Positions 7,421 to 14,250 are shown, counted from the stretch's first letter. The stretch is 18,515 nt of DNA from an uncultured Bacteroidales bacterium (GCA_900317065.1 ONFK01000002.1:1-18515), one strand, 5' to 3'. Notes: generated from the letters alone by a model not told the origin. Program-made: numbers and translations.

Positions 7421-8279
7421 GCACAGCCTTCTGCCAGGTGGCGGAATCGATGTGAGTATAGATTTCGGTAGTCAGGATACTCTCGTGCCCCAGCATCTCC
7501 TGCACCACACGGAGATCGGCGCCATTCTCTATCAGATGCGTCGCGAAACTGTGGCGGAAAGTATGCGGGGAAATCTCCTTGTCGACACCCGCGGACAAAG
7601 CCGCCGCCTTCACCATGTTGAACACGGAAACACGGCTCAGGGGCCTGCCGAAACGGTTGAGAAAAGCATAGTCGTCGAAGGACGGGGCAGCGGCTTCGGG
7701 CCGTACGTCCAGCCACGCCACGAAAGCATCCACCGCTGCTCCGCCGATGGGCACGAGCCTCTCCTTGTCGCCCTTGCCGACCACGCGGATGAACTTCTCG
7801 CCCGTATATACATTGGAAATCTTCAGCGAACAGAGCTCCGACACCCGCAGACCGCAGCCATATAGCATCTCGAGAATCGCCCTGTTCCGGACCCCCTGCC
7901 AGCTGCCCGTATCCACACCTTCTATTATGGCGGCAACTTCCTCCACCGAAAGGACCGCCGGAAGATAGCGCCCGAGTTTGGGCTGGTCTACGGCATCGCA
8001 GGGATTGTCCGTCCTCTCCCCTTCCATTATCAGCCAGTCGAAAAAAGAACGGAGGGAACTGAGCCGGCGGGCCTGGCTGCGCTTCGAGACATCCTCCGCC
8101 CTCTCCGCAAGGAACGCGGCTACGGCATCGCTGTCCACACTGCGCACGTCGGCATCCGTGCCGTCCAGGAAAAACTTTACATCGGAACTGTAGGACGCCA
8201 CCGTGTTGGGCGACATTTTCCTCTCCATGCGAAGATAATACCGATAGTCCTTCAGCAATCTTTCCGAATCAGTGTCCAT
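7398..8279 (-). CDS. xerD: XerC/XerD-type tyrosine recombinase
   Basis: 293 residues from ATG at 8279, the usual Xer length; the frame continues upstream across the neighbouring gene but homology starts at the SAM-like N-terminal domain (about 5-90). All catalytic residues are present: Arg145 in GCGLRVSEL, Lys169 in GKGDKER, His239 and Arg242 in HTFRH, His265 in LGHESILTTEIYTH and the nucleophile Tyr274. Xer recombinases resolve chromosome dimers at dif. Length, lack of mobile neighbours and the full motif set favour the housekeeping enzyme over an element integrase. XerD against XerC cannot be settled from sequence alone. A -7 element ends 7 bases before the ATG, and a terminator overlaps the stop. 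Confidence 0.9.
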   Translation of the reverse strand: MDTDSERLLKDYRYYLRMERKMSPNTVASYSSDVKFFLDGTDADVRSVDSDAVAAFLAERAEDVSKRSQARRLSSLRSFFDWLIMEGERTDNPCDAVDQPKLGRYLPAVLSVEEVAAIIEGVDTGSWQGVRNRAILEMLYGCGLRVSELCSLKISNVYTGEKFIRVVGKGDKERLVPIGGAAVDAFVAWLDVRPEAAAPSFDDYAFLNRFGRPLSRVSVFNMVKAAALSAGVDKEISPHTFRHSFATHLIENGADLRVVQEMLGHESILTTEIYTHIDSATWQKAVLEHHPRR

Positions 8280-8285
8280 AACGAC

Positions 8286-8314
8286 ACAAAGATAAAAAAA
8301 AAGCTTATCTTTGT
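8286..8314. promoter_or_regulatory. Palindromic divergent promoter for the xer gene (minus) and the C11 protease gene (plus)
   Basis: A perfect inverted repeat, ACAAAGATAA (8286-8295) and TTATCTTTGT (8305-8314) with a 9-base A-rich spacer, contains two back-to-back -7 elements TATCTTTG: 8294-8287 for xer and 8306-8313 for the protease. They end 7 and 6 bases before the respective ATGs. Only 40 bases separate the two start codons. No good -33 element is seen for either. The two promoters must compete for the same DNA, or are regulated together. Confidence 0.6.
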
Positions 8315-8319
8315 AAACT

Positions 8320-9597
8320 ATGTTCAAGAAGATCACGGCCATAACGGCGGTCCTGACGGGTCTCATTTTCGGAGGATGCACCAAAGAGCGTCCCGGCAGG
8401 GCCTTCCCCGAGAAGGAATTCGTCACAATATATTATTGCGCCGGATTCAACAACCTTTCTTCGGACATCCGGAAGAATGTGGAGATTCTCAAGGCCGGCG
8501 ACCTCCCCTTCGAAGAATCCAGGCACAAGATGCTTGTGTTCTCTCACTTCTCGGTCGGCAACTACGACTACTCCACCCTTACGGATTCACATCTCGTACT
8601 CTACACGAAGGATTTCGGCCGGATAAAAGCCGACACGCTGCTGACCATCGACAAATCGCGGTACGCCACCGACCCCGCGGTCATGCGGGAAGTGCTCGCG
8701 ACCGTCCGCAACCTGTACCCCGACGCACATTACGGACTCGTCGTATCCTCGCACGGCACCGGCTGGCTCCCTGCCGGAAAATACAGCAGCGGCAGCGTAG
8801 TGCAGATGGCGCGGCGCAGGCAAAGCGCATCCGAACTGCCCACATACCGTTACCATGCCGATCCGGACTCCCCGAAAGTCAAGACCTTCGGCGCGGAAGT
8901 GAAACATGAGAATTCCACCAATTATTCCGTGGAGATGACCATTCAGAGCATGGCGAAGGCAATTCCCATGCATCTGGACTACCTGCTTTTCGACGCCTGC
9001 CTCATGGGAGGGATCGAGGTGGCGTACGAGCTCAAGGACGTGGCCGACAAAATAGCATTCTCGCCCACGGAGGTGCTTGCACAGGGCTTCGACTATTCCA
9101 ATATCAGTTATCTGCTTGCGGACGAACCCAGCATCGAAGGGTTCTGCAAATTGTATTTCGACCACTACAATTCCGAGAGCGGCTCCATGCGGTCCGCAAC
9201 CATCAGCGTCGTGCGCAGTTCCGGCCTGGACGCCCTGGCAGACGTGTGCGCGGACATGTTCGGGAAGTACCGCAGCAGTATCGACACCCTTAGTCTGAAC
9301 AGCGGCATCCAGAGATATTTCAGGTCGAATTATCACTGGTTCTTCGACATGGAAGACATTCTCGTCAAGGCGGGCATCACCGACGAAGAAAAGGCGGCCC
9401 TGGAAAACGCACTTGACGGATGCATCAGCTACAAGGCCGCCACGCCTCAGTTCCTCGGAATAGAAATCAAGAATTACAGCGGGCTCAGCATGTATCTGCC
9501 TTCTGCCACAATAGACAAGGACGGCAAAATAGACGCACAGCTGAACGAGTTCTACCGCACTCTTGCCTGGAACAAAGCCACATATTTGGTAGAATAA
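8320..9597 (+). CDS. Clostripain-like cysteine protease, peptidase family C11, lipoprotein
   Basis: 425 residues. The first 20 form a lipoprotein-type signal (hydrophobic core, then FGGC with Cys20), so the protein is probably lipid-anchored in the envelope. The caspase-like fold of family C11 (clan CD) is shown by the catalytic His145 in VVSSHGTGW and the nucleophile Cys227 in LLFDACLMGG. C11 enzymes such as clostripain and PmC11 cleave after Arg or Lys and are often self-activated by an internal cut; a basic stretch ARRRQ (164-168) between His and Cys is a possible processing site. The substrate is unknown. It is transcribed divergently from the xer gene and followed by the rplY promoter; no terminator was found after it. 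Confidence 0.9.
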   Translation: MFKKITAITAVLTGLIFGGCTKERPGRAFPEKEFVTIYYCAGFNNLSSDIRKNVEILKAGDLPFEESRHKMLVFSHFSVGNYDYSTLTDSHLVLYTKDFGRIKADTLLTIDKSRYATDPAVMREVLATVRNLYPDAHYGLVVSSHGTGWLPAGKYSSGSVVQMARRRQSASELPTYRYHADPDSPKVKTFGAEVKHENSTNYSVEMTIQSMAKAIPMHLDYLLFDACLMGGIEVAYELKDVADKIAFSPTEVLAQGFDYSNISYLLADEPSIEGFCKLYFDHYNSESGSMRSATISVVRSSGLDALADVCADMFGKYRSSIDTLSLNSGIQRYFRSNYHWFFDMEDILVKAGITDEEKAALENALDGCISYKAATPQFLGIEIKNYSGLSMYLPSATIDKDGKIDAQLNEFYRTLAWNKATYLVE

Positions 9598-9617
9598 TCA
9601 AAAATTCATATATTTGC
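9585..9617 (+). promoter_or_regulatory. rplY promoter: TTTG (-33), 21 bases, TATATTTG (-7)
   Basis: TTTG at 9585-9588 and TATATTTG at 9610-9617 are spaced by 21 bases, a consensus Bacteroidota promoter. The -33 element overlaps the end of the C11 protease gene. It predicts a leader of about 90 bases before rplY. Confidence 0.7.
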
Positions 9618-9711
9618 GCCCGCATTTCATAAAACCCCGAAGGGGCTTTGGTGCAATGGGATCCGGACCCTGTTTTCTGGATTGAGTAACACATTTTAAA
9701 AATTAACTGAA
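9618..9711 (+). ncRNA. Structured 5' leader of rplY (candidate ribosomal-protein autoregulatory leader)
   Basis: The 94 bases between the -7 element and the rplY ATG contain two possible hairpins: CCCC-GAA-GGGG at 9636-9646, extendable by A-U pairs past a bulged C, and GATCCGG (9660-9666) with CTGGATT (9677-9683) around a 10-base loop. A T/A-rich single-stranded tail leads to the ATG. L25 binds 5S rRNA, and L25 leaders are known in gammaproteobacteria, so feedback control here is plausible but unproven. No tRNA can be folded from this stretch. Confidence 0.4.
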
Positions 9712-10293
9712 ATGAAGCATTTCGCTCTTAACGGGGAAACCCGCAAGGTTGGAAACAAAGCCGTCATCAAGGCTTTCCGCAAGCAGGGCCTCGTACCTTG
9801 CAATCTTTATGGAAACGGTATCGAGAACATTCTCTTCACCGTCAACGAGAAAGACCTCAAGGGTCTCCTTTCCACTCCTTATTCCCACATCGTCGACCTC
9901 ACCCTCGACGGAAAGGACAACTACACCGTGATCCTTCACGAGCTGCAGTTCCATCCCGTAAAGGACAATTGCCTCCACATCGACTTCCTCGCAGTGGATG
10001 ACAAGAAGCCTATCGCCATCAACGTGCCTATCAAGTTCGAAGGCCACGCTATCGGTGTGCAGAAGGGTGGCAAGTTCGTTCCCGGTGCAAGGAGCCTGCG
10101 CATCAGCGCACAGATGGAGAACCTTCCGGACGACATCACCATCGACATCACCAAACTCGACCTCGACAAGAAGATCAAGGCCGGCGACGTGAAGATCGAG
10201 AAGGTTTCCGTCCTTACCGACAAGGATGCCATCCTCTGCCTGGTCAAGACCACCCGCAACGTGGATGCCAGCGCAGTTGCCGAGGCTGAATAG
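9712..10293 (+). CDS. rplY: 50S ribosomal protein L25 / general stress protein Ctc
   Basis: 193 residues with the two-domain Ctc/TL5 layout: an N-terminal L25 5S-rRNA-binding domain (about 1-92, with RKQGLVPCNLYG and ILHELQFHPVKDNCLHIDFL) and a C-terminal beta domain (about 95-180, with GVQKGGKFVPGARSLRI and DDITIDITKLDLD). It belongs to the 50S central protuberance. It has its own promoter and a long leader, and pth follows after 12 bases, the classic rplY-pth pairing of bacteria. Confidence 0.96.
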   Translation: MKHFALNGETRKVGNKAVIKAFRKQGLVPCNLYGNGIENILFTVNEKDLKGLLSTPYSHIVDLTLDGKDNYTVILHELQFHPVKDNCLHIDFLAVDDKKPIAINVPIKFEGHAIGVQKGGKFVPGARSLRISAQMENLPDDITIDITKLDLDKKIKAGDVKIEKVSVLTDKDAILCLVKTTRNVDASAVAEAE

Positions 10294-10305
10294 AATCCCC
10301 CGGAA

Positions 10306-10884
10306 ATGGCAGGCGAGAGTTATCTGGTGGCTGGACTGGGCAATATCGGCCCGGAATACGCCGGAACCCGCCACAACATGGGTTTTATGGTATTGGATGC
10401 GTGGGCTCACGCATCCAATGCTTCTTTTGAAACCCACCGCTACGGCGACGTGGCGGTTCTTGGCATAAAGGGAAGGAATGTCTATCTCCTCAAGCCTTCC
10501 ACTTATATGAACCTGAGCGGCAATGCCATCAGGTATTATCTTACGAAACTGCCCGTCACCATAGACCGCACGATCGTCATCTGCGACGACATCAATCTCC
10601 CCTTCGGTTCTGTGCGCATGCGCAAAAGCGGAAGCGACGGGGGGCATAACGGGCTCAAGAACATAGAGGAGACATTGGGGACAAGAGATTATACCCGCAT
10701 CCGCATGGGAGTAGGGCACGAGTTCGCGCAGGGCGCCCAGATAGATTATGTCCTGGGGACATTGAGCGACGAAGAAAAAAGCCAGATGCCGGAACTCTGC
10801 CAGAGGGTGATACAGGGTGTAAAAGACTGGATTTTCGTGGGTTCAGATCGTGCAATGAACGTTTTGAACACCAAAAAAGGCTGA
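10306..10884 (+). CDS. pth: Peptidyl-tRNA hydrolase
   Basis: 192 residues. Pth frees tRNA from peptidyl-tRNA that has dropped off the ribosome. The family's active-site residues are visible: Asn13 in GLGNIG, His23 in TRHNMGF, Asn69 in YMNLSG, Asp95 in CDDINLPFG and Asn115 in GSDGGHNGLKN. The gene probably shares the rplY transcript. Codons for residues about 28-40 form a perfect 12-bp hairpin followed by CTTCTTTT (see separate entry), which might limit readthrough into pth. Confidence 0.97.
   Translation: MAGESYLVAGLGNIGPEYAGTRHNMGFMVLDAWAHASNASFETHRYGDVAVLGIKGRNVYLLKPSTYMNLSGNAIRYYLTKLPVTIDRTIVICDDINLPFGSVRMRKSGSDGGHNGLKNIEETLGTRDYTRIRMGVGHEFAQGAQIDYVLGTLSDEEKSQMPELCQRVIQGVKDWIFVGSDRAMNVLNTKKG
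10389..10428 (+). terminator. Terminator-like hairpin inside the pth coding sequence
   Basis: ATTGGATGCGTG (10392-10403), loop GGCT, CACGCATCCAAT (10408-10419) is a perfect 12-bp stem that extends outward by T-G, G-C and G-T pairs, followed at once by CTTCTTTT (10421-10428). It lies about 100 bases after the rplY stop and codes for pth residues around LDAWAHASNAS. The shape is that of an intrinsic terminator or attenuator, but its activity is unknown and translating ribosomes would disrupt it. Confidence 0.45.
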
Positions 10885-10901
10885 AAAATCACTTTTTTTC
10901 A
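10882..10901 (+). terminator. Weak A/T hairpin after pth
   Basis: TGAAAAA (10882-10888) can pair with TTTTTCA (10895-10901) across TCACTT, beginning at the pth stop codon. It has little GC and no following T-run, so it is a weak candidate for the pth transcript end. Confidence 0.25.
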
Positions 10902-10908
10902 AAAAACC

Positions 10909-10940
10909 TTTGCAAATCTTTAACTTATTGATTATCTTGC
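10909..10940 (+). promoter_or_regulatory. Promoter of the H1-like gene: TTTG (-33), 20 bases, TATCTTGC (-7)
   Basis: TTTG at 10909-10912 and TATCTTGC at 10933-10940 (7 of 8 to TAnnTTTG, with one mismatch in the TTTG) are spaced by 20 bases, leaving a leader of about 55 bases rich in A and T. The 117 bases between pth and the H1-like gene hold nothing else I can name. Confidence 0.55.
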
Positions 10941-11001
10941 CCCTTGCATTTAATTAAGCGACACAACGTAACTATTTTATAAACCTTTAAATTACAGAAA
11001 A

Positions 11002-11178
11002 ATGAAAAAGCTTGTTGAAAAGATCAATGCTGAAATCGCTGATTTCCAGGTAAATGCTGAAGCTCAGATCGTTAAGGGTAACAAGGCTGCCGGTGCCCGC
11101 GCACGCAAGGCCGCTCTCGCTCTCATGAAGGATCTCAAGGAATTCCGTCAGGTATCCGTTGCTGAGGCAAAGAAATAA
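11002..11178 (+). CDS. Histone H1-like (Hc1 family) nucleoid protein
   Basis: A 58-residue protein read directly from the sequence. It is basic and Lys/Ala-rich, with the NKAAGARARKA core (27-37), an amphipathic N-terminal helix (MKKLVEKINAEIADFQ) and the C-terminal pattern DLKEFRQVSVAEAKK. This matches the small H1-like proteins common in Bacteroidota, related to the chlamydial Hc1 family, which are thought to bind DNA and help compact the chromosome. Codon use is biased toward GCT, AAG and CTC, suggesting high expression. The gene is monocistronic: promoter upstream, hairpins downstream. The family call is confident; its role in the cell is not established. Confidence 0.85.
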   Translation: MKKLVEKINAEIADFQVNAEAQIVKGNKAAGARARKAALALMKDLKEFRQVSVAEAKK

Positions 11179-11214
11179 TTTTGCACTTTTTGCAAAAATA
11201 ATTGCAACGTTTAT

Positions 11215-11250
11215 AAAACCGCCTGCATCTACATTACAGGTTTAGGTTTT
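11215..11250 (+). terminator. Possible terminator hairpin after the H1-like gene
   Basis: AAAACC and CCTG (11215-11225) pair with CAGG and GGTTTT (11237-11250), with a small internal loop and an 11-base apical loop. It lies 37 bases after the stop codon. A smaller TTTTGCA/TGCAAAA hairpin sits just after the stop (11179-11197). Neither is followed by a long T-run. Confidence 0.35.
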
Positions 11251-11271
11251 AGTACACGTCTGAGGGTCGAT

Positions 11272-11313
11272 GGCCGTGAGGCTGGCGGCCCTTTGCTTTT
11301 TTTCCCTTCTTTT
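11272..11313 (+). terminator. Terminator-like hairpin with T-rich tail, before the M6 protease gene
   Basis: GGCCG (11272-11276) pairs with CGGCC (11286-11290) around a 9-base loop, followed by CTTTGCTTTTTTTCCC and further pyrimidines to 11313. This is the best terminator shape downstream of the H1-like gene. Its T-rich tail overlaps the next promoter. Confidence 0.45.
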
Positions 11314-11323
11314 ACTAACTTTA
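11292..11323 (+). promoter_or_regulatory. M6 protease promoter: TTTG (-33), 20 bases, TAACTTTA (-7)
   Basis: TTTG at 11292-11295 and TAACTTTA at 11316-11323 (one mismatch, the last base) are spaced by exactly 20 bases. The -7 element ends 5 bases before the ATG at 11329, so the transcript would start at or near that codon. The other candidate ATG, at 11323, starts on the last base of the element. Confidence 0.6.
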
Positions 11324-11328
11324 TGGCG

Positions 11329-13038
11329 ATGAAAAGGGTTCTGTCCATATTCCTCGCCCTCGCACTGACTGCCGCCGGTGCCGGCAGGATTCATGCCCAG
11401 AAAGAGCACAGGGCACTGATTTTTCCCGTAGAATTCTCCGACATCAAGTTCAGCATCTCTCCCGAAACTCTCGACAGTCTTGCGACGGAGCTCTCCGCCT
11501 ACTACAAAAGCCAGTTCCTGGGCAGCCGCGAATTCATTTTCGACATCGCCCCCGTCAGCAGGATCAACGGCAGTTATTCCATCTTCGGATCGAATACCTC
11601 CTACAAGAGGGACGCCCTGGCATACAAGATGGCCCTCAACGTCTTCAAGAATCACTACGGCAGCATAGACTACTCCCTCTACGACAACGACAAGGACGGA
11701 TTCATCAACGACATCATCTTCATCACCCCCGGTGTCTCCGAAGCCGCCGGCGGTGGAGAGAGCCAGTTCTGGCCGGAATACAACGAACTCGAAGACAAGG
11801 ATATCCCCTATAATCTCCGATACAAGCTCAAAGGCTATGCGCTGGCAAGCGAGTTTTCTGCCGACAGCACCGCCGCCGGCATCGGAGTCTTAGCCCACGA
11901 ATTCGGGCACATACTCGGCCTCAAGGACATGTACGATGCGGACGGGGACGGCAGCGGAGGATTCTGCCCCGGCCTGGGCCGCACCAGCCTCATGGACATC
12001 GGTGCGAACAACGACTGCGGCAGGACTCCCCCGAATCTGAACTCAATTGAAAGGGATATCCTCGGCTGCGGCCAGTGCGAAGTTCTGGACAGCGTCGGCA
12101 ACTATTCCCTCGAGCCCATACAGCTCAACGGGCGTTATCTCAAGATCCCGAGCTATACCGAAAACAGATATTATCTGCTGGAAAACCGGAAGGCCGAGGG
12201 GCGGGACGCCTTCATCGGCGGCGAGGGCATGCTGATATACAAGGTGGACAGGTCGGACACGCCCGCCGGGTTCTCCACCTACTTCCAGCGCACCCTCAGC
12301 GCTCTGGAGAGATGGCAGCGCAATCAGGTGAACTGCAATCCGGAGTTTCCCTGCGCCGCCATCATCCCCGCGCATGCGGATTCCACGGACAGTTCCCTGC
12401 TTTTCTGGCCGCAGGAGGACAGGACGGTGTTCAGCCCCGGGCGCATCGCCATCACCGACATGGCCCGCAGCGCCGACGGGAACATCTCGTTCAAGGCGGT
12501 GGAGCCCCTGAAGATAGAAGGCACCTCTGTTTTCCAGAGCAGTGCTATCATCGCCTGGAGCATCTCCAGGGACCTGGGCCAGGTGGACAGCTGCAAGCTG
12601 GAGTGGTCGACTCAGAGCTCGGTGCTCGGCAGGGTCGACGGCGTCGCGGCGGGGGACAACACCTACAGCTATACCATCAAAGGCCTCAGTCCGCGCACGA
12701 CCTACCGCTATACGGCCACAGTCTATTATTCCGACGGCGCGTCCTACTCGGCCGGCGGCAGCTTCACCACCAGGATCTACCGCCAGGGGATATTCCGTTT
12801 CATCTGGCTGGGAGATGCACAGCGGAACCGGGACGGCAGCCTGAAGGCTGGCACCGCCATTCCGCTGATAGTCTACAACAGCGTGAACGAGGAGATTTCC
12901 TGGACCTTCAACGGCCGGCCGGTCAGCACAGGGCCCGACGGCCTCTGGGTCGTCCCGGGAAACGGCATGCTCAAGGCTGAAATCACCAATGCCGACGGTT
13001 CCAGGGATGTAATAATAAAGGAGGTGACGGTGAAATGA
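11329..13038 (+). CDS. Secreted M6-family metalloprotease with C-terminal fibronectin type III-like domain
   Basis: 569 residues from ATG 11329 (ATG 11323 would add two). Residues 1-23 form a signal peptide ending IHA. The catalytic zinc motif is HEFGHILGLKDMYD, with His190, Glu191 and His194 and the downstream Gly and Asp typical of M6 (immune inhibitor A-like) enzymes. An Asp-rich loop, YDNDKDGFIND, about 65 residues before it is a likely calcium site, and DADGDGSGG follows the zinc motif. After the catalytic part, residues about 390-485 resemble a fibronectin type III fold (KIEGTSVFQSSAIIAWS to YRYTATVYY and GGSFTTR), and about 80 further residues form an unassigned beta-rich end. Family members degrade host or dietary proteins; the substrate here is unknown. 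It overlaps the next lipoprotein gene by four bases. Confidence 0.88.
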   Translation: MKRVLSIFLALALTAAGAGRIHAQKEHRALIFPVEFSDIKFSISPETLDSLATELSAYYKSQFLGSREFIFDIAPVSRINGSYSIFGSNTSYKRDALAYKMALNVFKNHYGSIDYSLYDNDKDGFINDIIFITPGVSEAAGGGESQFWPEYNELEDKDIPYNLRYKLKGYALASEFSADSTAAGIGVLAHEFGHILGLKDMYDADGDGSGGFCPGLGRTSLMDIGANNDCGRTPPNLNSIERDILGCGQCEVLDSVGNYSLEPIQLNGRYLKIPSYTENRYYLLENRKAEGRDAFIGGEGMLIYKVDRSDTPAGFSTYFQRTLSALERWQRNQVNCNPEFPCAAIIPAHADSTDSSLLFWPQEDRTVFSPGRIAITDMARSADGNISFKAVEPLKIEGTSVFQSSAIIAWSISRDLGQVDSCKLEWSTQSSVLGRVDGVAAGDNTYSYTIKGLSPRTTYRYTATVYYSDGASYSAGGSFTTRIYRQGIFRFIWLGDAQRNRDGSLKAGTAIPLIVYNSVNEEISWTFNGRPVSTGPDGLWVVPGNGMLKAEITNADGSRDVIIKEVTVK

Positions 13039-13436
13039 AGTTGCGCCTGTCCATAATCGCCCTGCTCGCCCTCTGCCTCGCAGGCTGCCGGGAGCACAAC
13101 CTGTCGGACGATTTCAAGTTCGACAGCACCATCCGCCTGGAAATCAAGGGCTATACCATCTTCCGCTACGACCCTCTCACCTGCCAGATCGGTTTCAACC
13201 GAGAGCGCTGCGAATTCCGCATACACACCGACAATATGTCGGATTTCTATATCATCCGACTGGACGAAATGCCGGCCGCCGAAGGTCAGACGGTGAACGG
13301 CACCGCATCCTGGACGACCGGCGACGACCTCCACACAAAAAAGACCTCCTTCGAGGTCATACATCTCGAAGGAGGCAAAATCTGGCTCTGGTCCCCCGGC
13401 ACCCGCATCGCCGCCGTGGTGATGGAGTTGGAGTGA
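13035..13436 (+). CDS. Small lipoprotein of unknown function, coupled to the M6 protease
   Basis: 133 residues. The N-terminus MKLRLSIIALLALCLAGC is a clear lipoprotein signal with Cys18 as the lipidation site. The remaining 115 residues look all-beta (alternating hydrophobic strands such as IRLEIKGYTIFRY and FYIIRLDEM), with no motif I recognise. The start codon overlaps the protease stop (ATGA), so the two proteins are very probably made together; a partner, anchor or inhibitor of the protease is conceivable but only inferred. Near its 3' end the coding sequence contains a hairpin that is an intrinsic terminator on the opposite strand. It converges on tpiA with 16 bases between. Confidence 0.75.
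   Translation: MKLRLSIIALLALCLAGCREHNLSDDFKFDSTIRLEIKGYTIFRYDPLTCQIGFNRERCEFRIHTDNMSDFYIIRLDEMPAAEGQTVNGTASWTTGDDLHTKKTSFEVIHLEGGKIWLWSPGTRIAAVVMELE
13336..13375 (-). terminator. Intrinsic terminator of tpiA, inside the convergent lipoprotein gene
   Basis: CCTCCTTCGAG (13345-13355) and CTCGAAGGAGG (13365-13375) form a perfect 11-bp stem, extendable by two pairs. On the minus strand it is followed at once by TCTTTTTTG, a proper U-tract; on the plus strand it is followed by CAAAATC. It therefore fits termination of the tpiA transcript, 78 bases past the tpiA stop. Confidence 0.75.
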
Positions 13437-13452
13437 CGGGCGGCGTTTAGTC

Positions 13453-14208
13453 CTAGAACGACAGCGCGATGCCGATGAAGTCGTCGGCTTTGAGGGCGGC
13501 GCCGCCGATGAGGCCGCCGTCGATGTCGGGCTGGGCGAAGAGTTCCTTGGCGTTGGAGGGTTTGCAGCTGCCGCCATAGAGGATGGTGGTGTCGTCTGCG
13601 ACCTGTGCGCCGAACTTGCCAGCGAGCACCTTGCGGATGCAGGCGTGGATTTCCTCGGCCTGCTCTGCGGTAGCGGTCTTGCCGGTGCCGATAGCCCAGA
13701 CGGGCTCATAAGCTACGACGATGTTCTTCATGTCTTCTGCGGTGAAGTTGAACAGCACGTTCTCGGTCTGTGCCTTCACGACGTCGAAGTGCTTGCCCGC
13801 CTCACGCTCGTCGAGGTTCTCGCCAACGCAGAGGATGACCTTGAGGCCTGCCGCAAGTGCAAGCTTGACCTTCTCCACCAGTTTGGCATCGGTCTCGCCG
13901 TAGTACTGCCTGCGTTCGGAGTGGCCGAGGATGGTCCAGCCTGCACCGGTGGACTTGATCATGTCGACCGAAACCTCTCCGGTGTATGCGCCCTTTTCCT
14001 TGTCGGCGCAGTTCTGTGCGGAGAGTTCCACGCGGGTTCCTCCAACCACGCCTGCAACTGCGCAGAGGTGGGTGAAAGGAGTGGCGACGATGAGGCCTAC
14101 TTCTGCGGGTACCTCAGCGGCCTTGGCTACTACATCTTTGGCGAGCTGTACGCCTTCGGGAACGGTGGTGTTCATCTTCCAGTTCCCTGCTACAATGTTC
14201 TTTCTCAT
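13453..14208 (-). CDS. tpiA: Triose-phosphate isomerase
   Basis: 251 residues, normal length. It interconverts dihydroxyacetone phosphate and glyceraldehyde 3-phosphate in glycolysis. The catalytic set is complete: Asn9 and Lys11 in GNWKMN, His96 in LGHSERR and Glu168 in VVAYEPVWAIGTG, followed by loop 6 (AIGTGKTAT). The phosphate-binding ends ILYGGSCKPSNA and GLIGGAAL are intact. It is transcribed alone: its -7 element ends 7 bases before the ATG and its terminator lies in the facing lipoprotein gene. A large inverted repeat separates it from the divergent tyrS. Confidence 0.98.
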   Translation of the reverse strand: MRKNIVAGNWKMNTTVPEGVQLAKDVVAKAAEVPAEVGLIVATPFTHLCAVAGVVGGTRVELSAQNCADKEKGAYTGEVSVDMIKSTGAGWTILGHSERRQYYGETDAKLVEKVKLALAAGLKVILCVGENLDEREAGKHFDVVKAQTENVLFNFTAEDMKNIVVAYEPVWAIGTGKTATAEQAEEIHACIRKVLAGKFGAQVADDTTILYGGSCKPSNAKELFAQPDIDGGLIGGAALKADDFIGIALSF

Positions 14209-14215
14209 TTTCTAT

Positions 14216-14223
14216 CAAAAATA
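14216..14223 (-). promoter_or_regulatory. -7 element for tpiA (TATTTTTG)
   Basis: Exact TAnnTTTG match on the minus strand, ending 7 bases before the tpiA ATG. The -33 region is not consensus. It predicts a very short or absent leader. Confidence 0.6.
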
Positions 14224-14250
14224 AAAGTTTTATCCTTTCTGTTTCCGCAA

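Noticed and set aside
7398..8279. Tyrosine recombinase as sign of a mobile element
   Set aside because: Standard Xer length, full housekeeping motif set, no tRNA, direct repeats, phage or transfer genes nearby.
9636..9690. Possible tRNA or small stable RNA before rplY
   Set aside because: No cloverleaf, no T-loop GTTCNANNC pattern and no acceptor stem; a leader with two hairpins explains it better.
11323..11325. Upstream ATG as start of the M6 protease
   Set aside because: It starts on the last base of the -7 element; ATG 11329 gives a better signal peptide and the same spacing as other genes here.
12075..13709. Long frames within or opposite the M6 protease and lipoprotein genes
   Set aside because: Low-complexity Arg/Pro/Ser or Gly/Val-rich translations that cross gene borders; the real genes have signal peptides and motifs.
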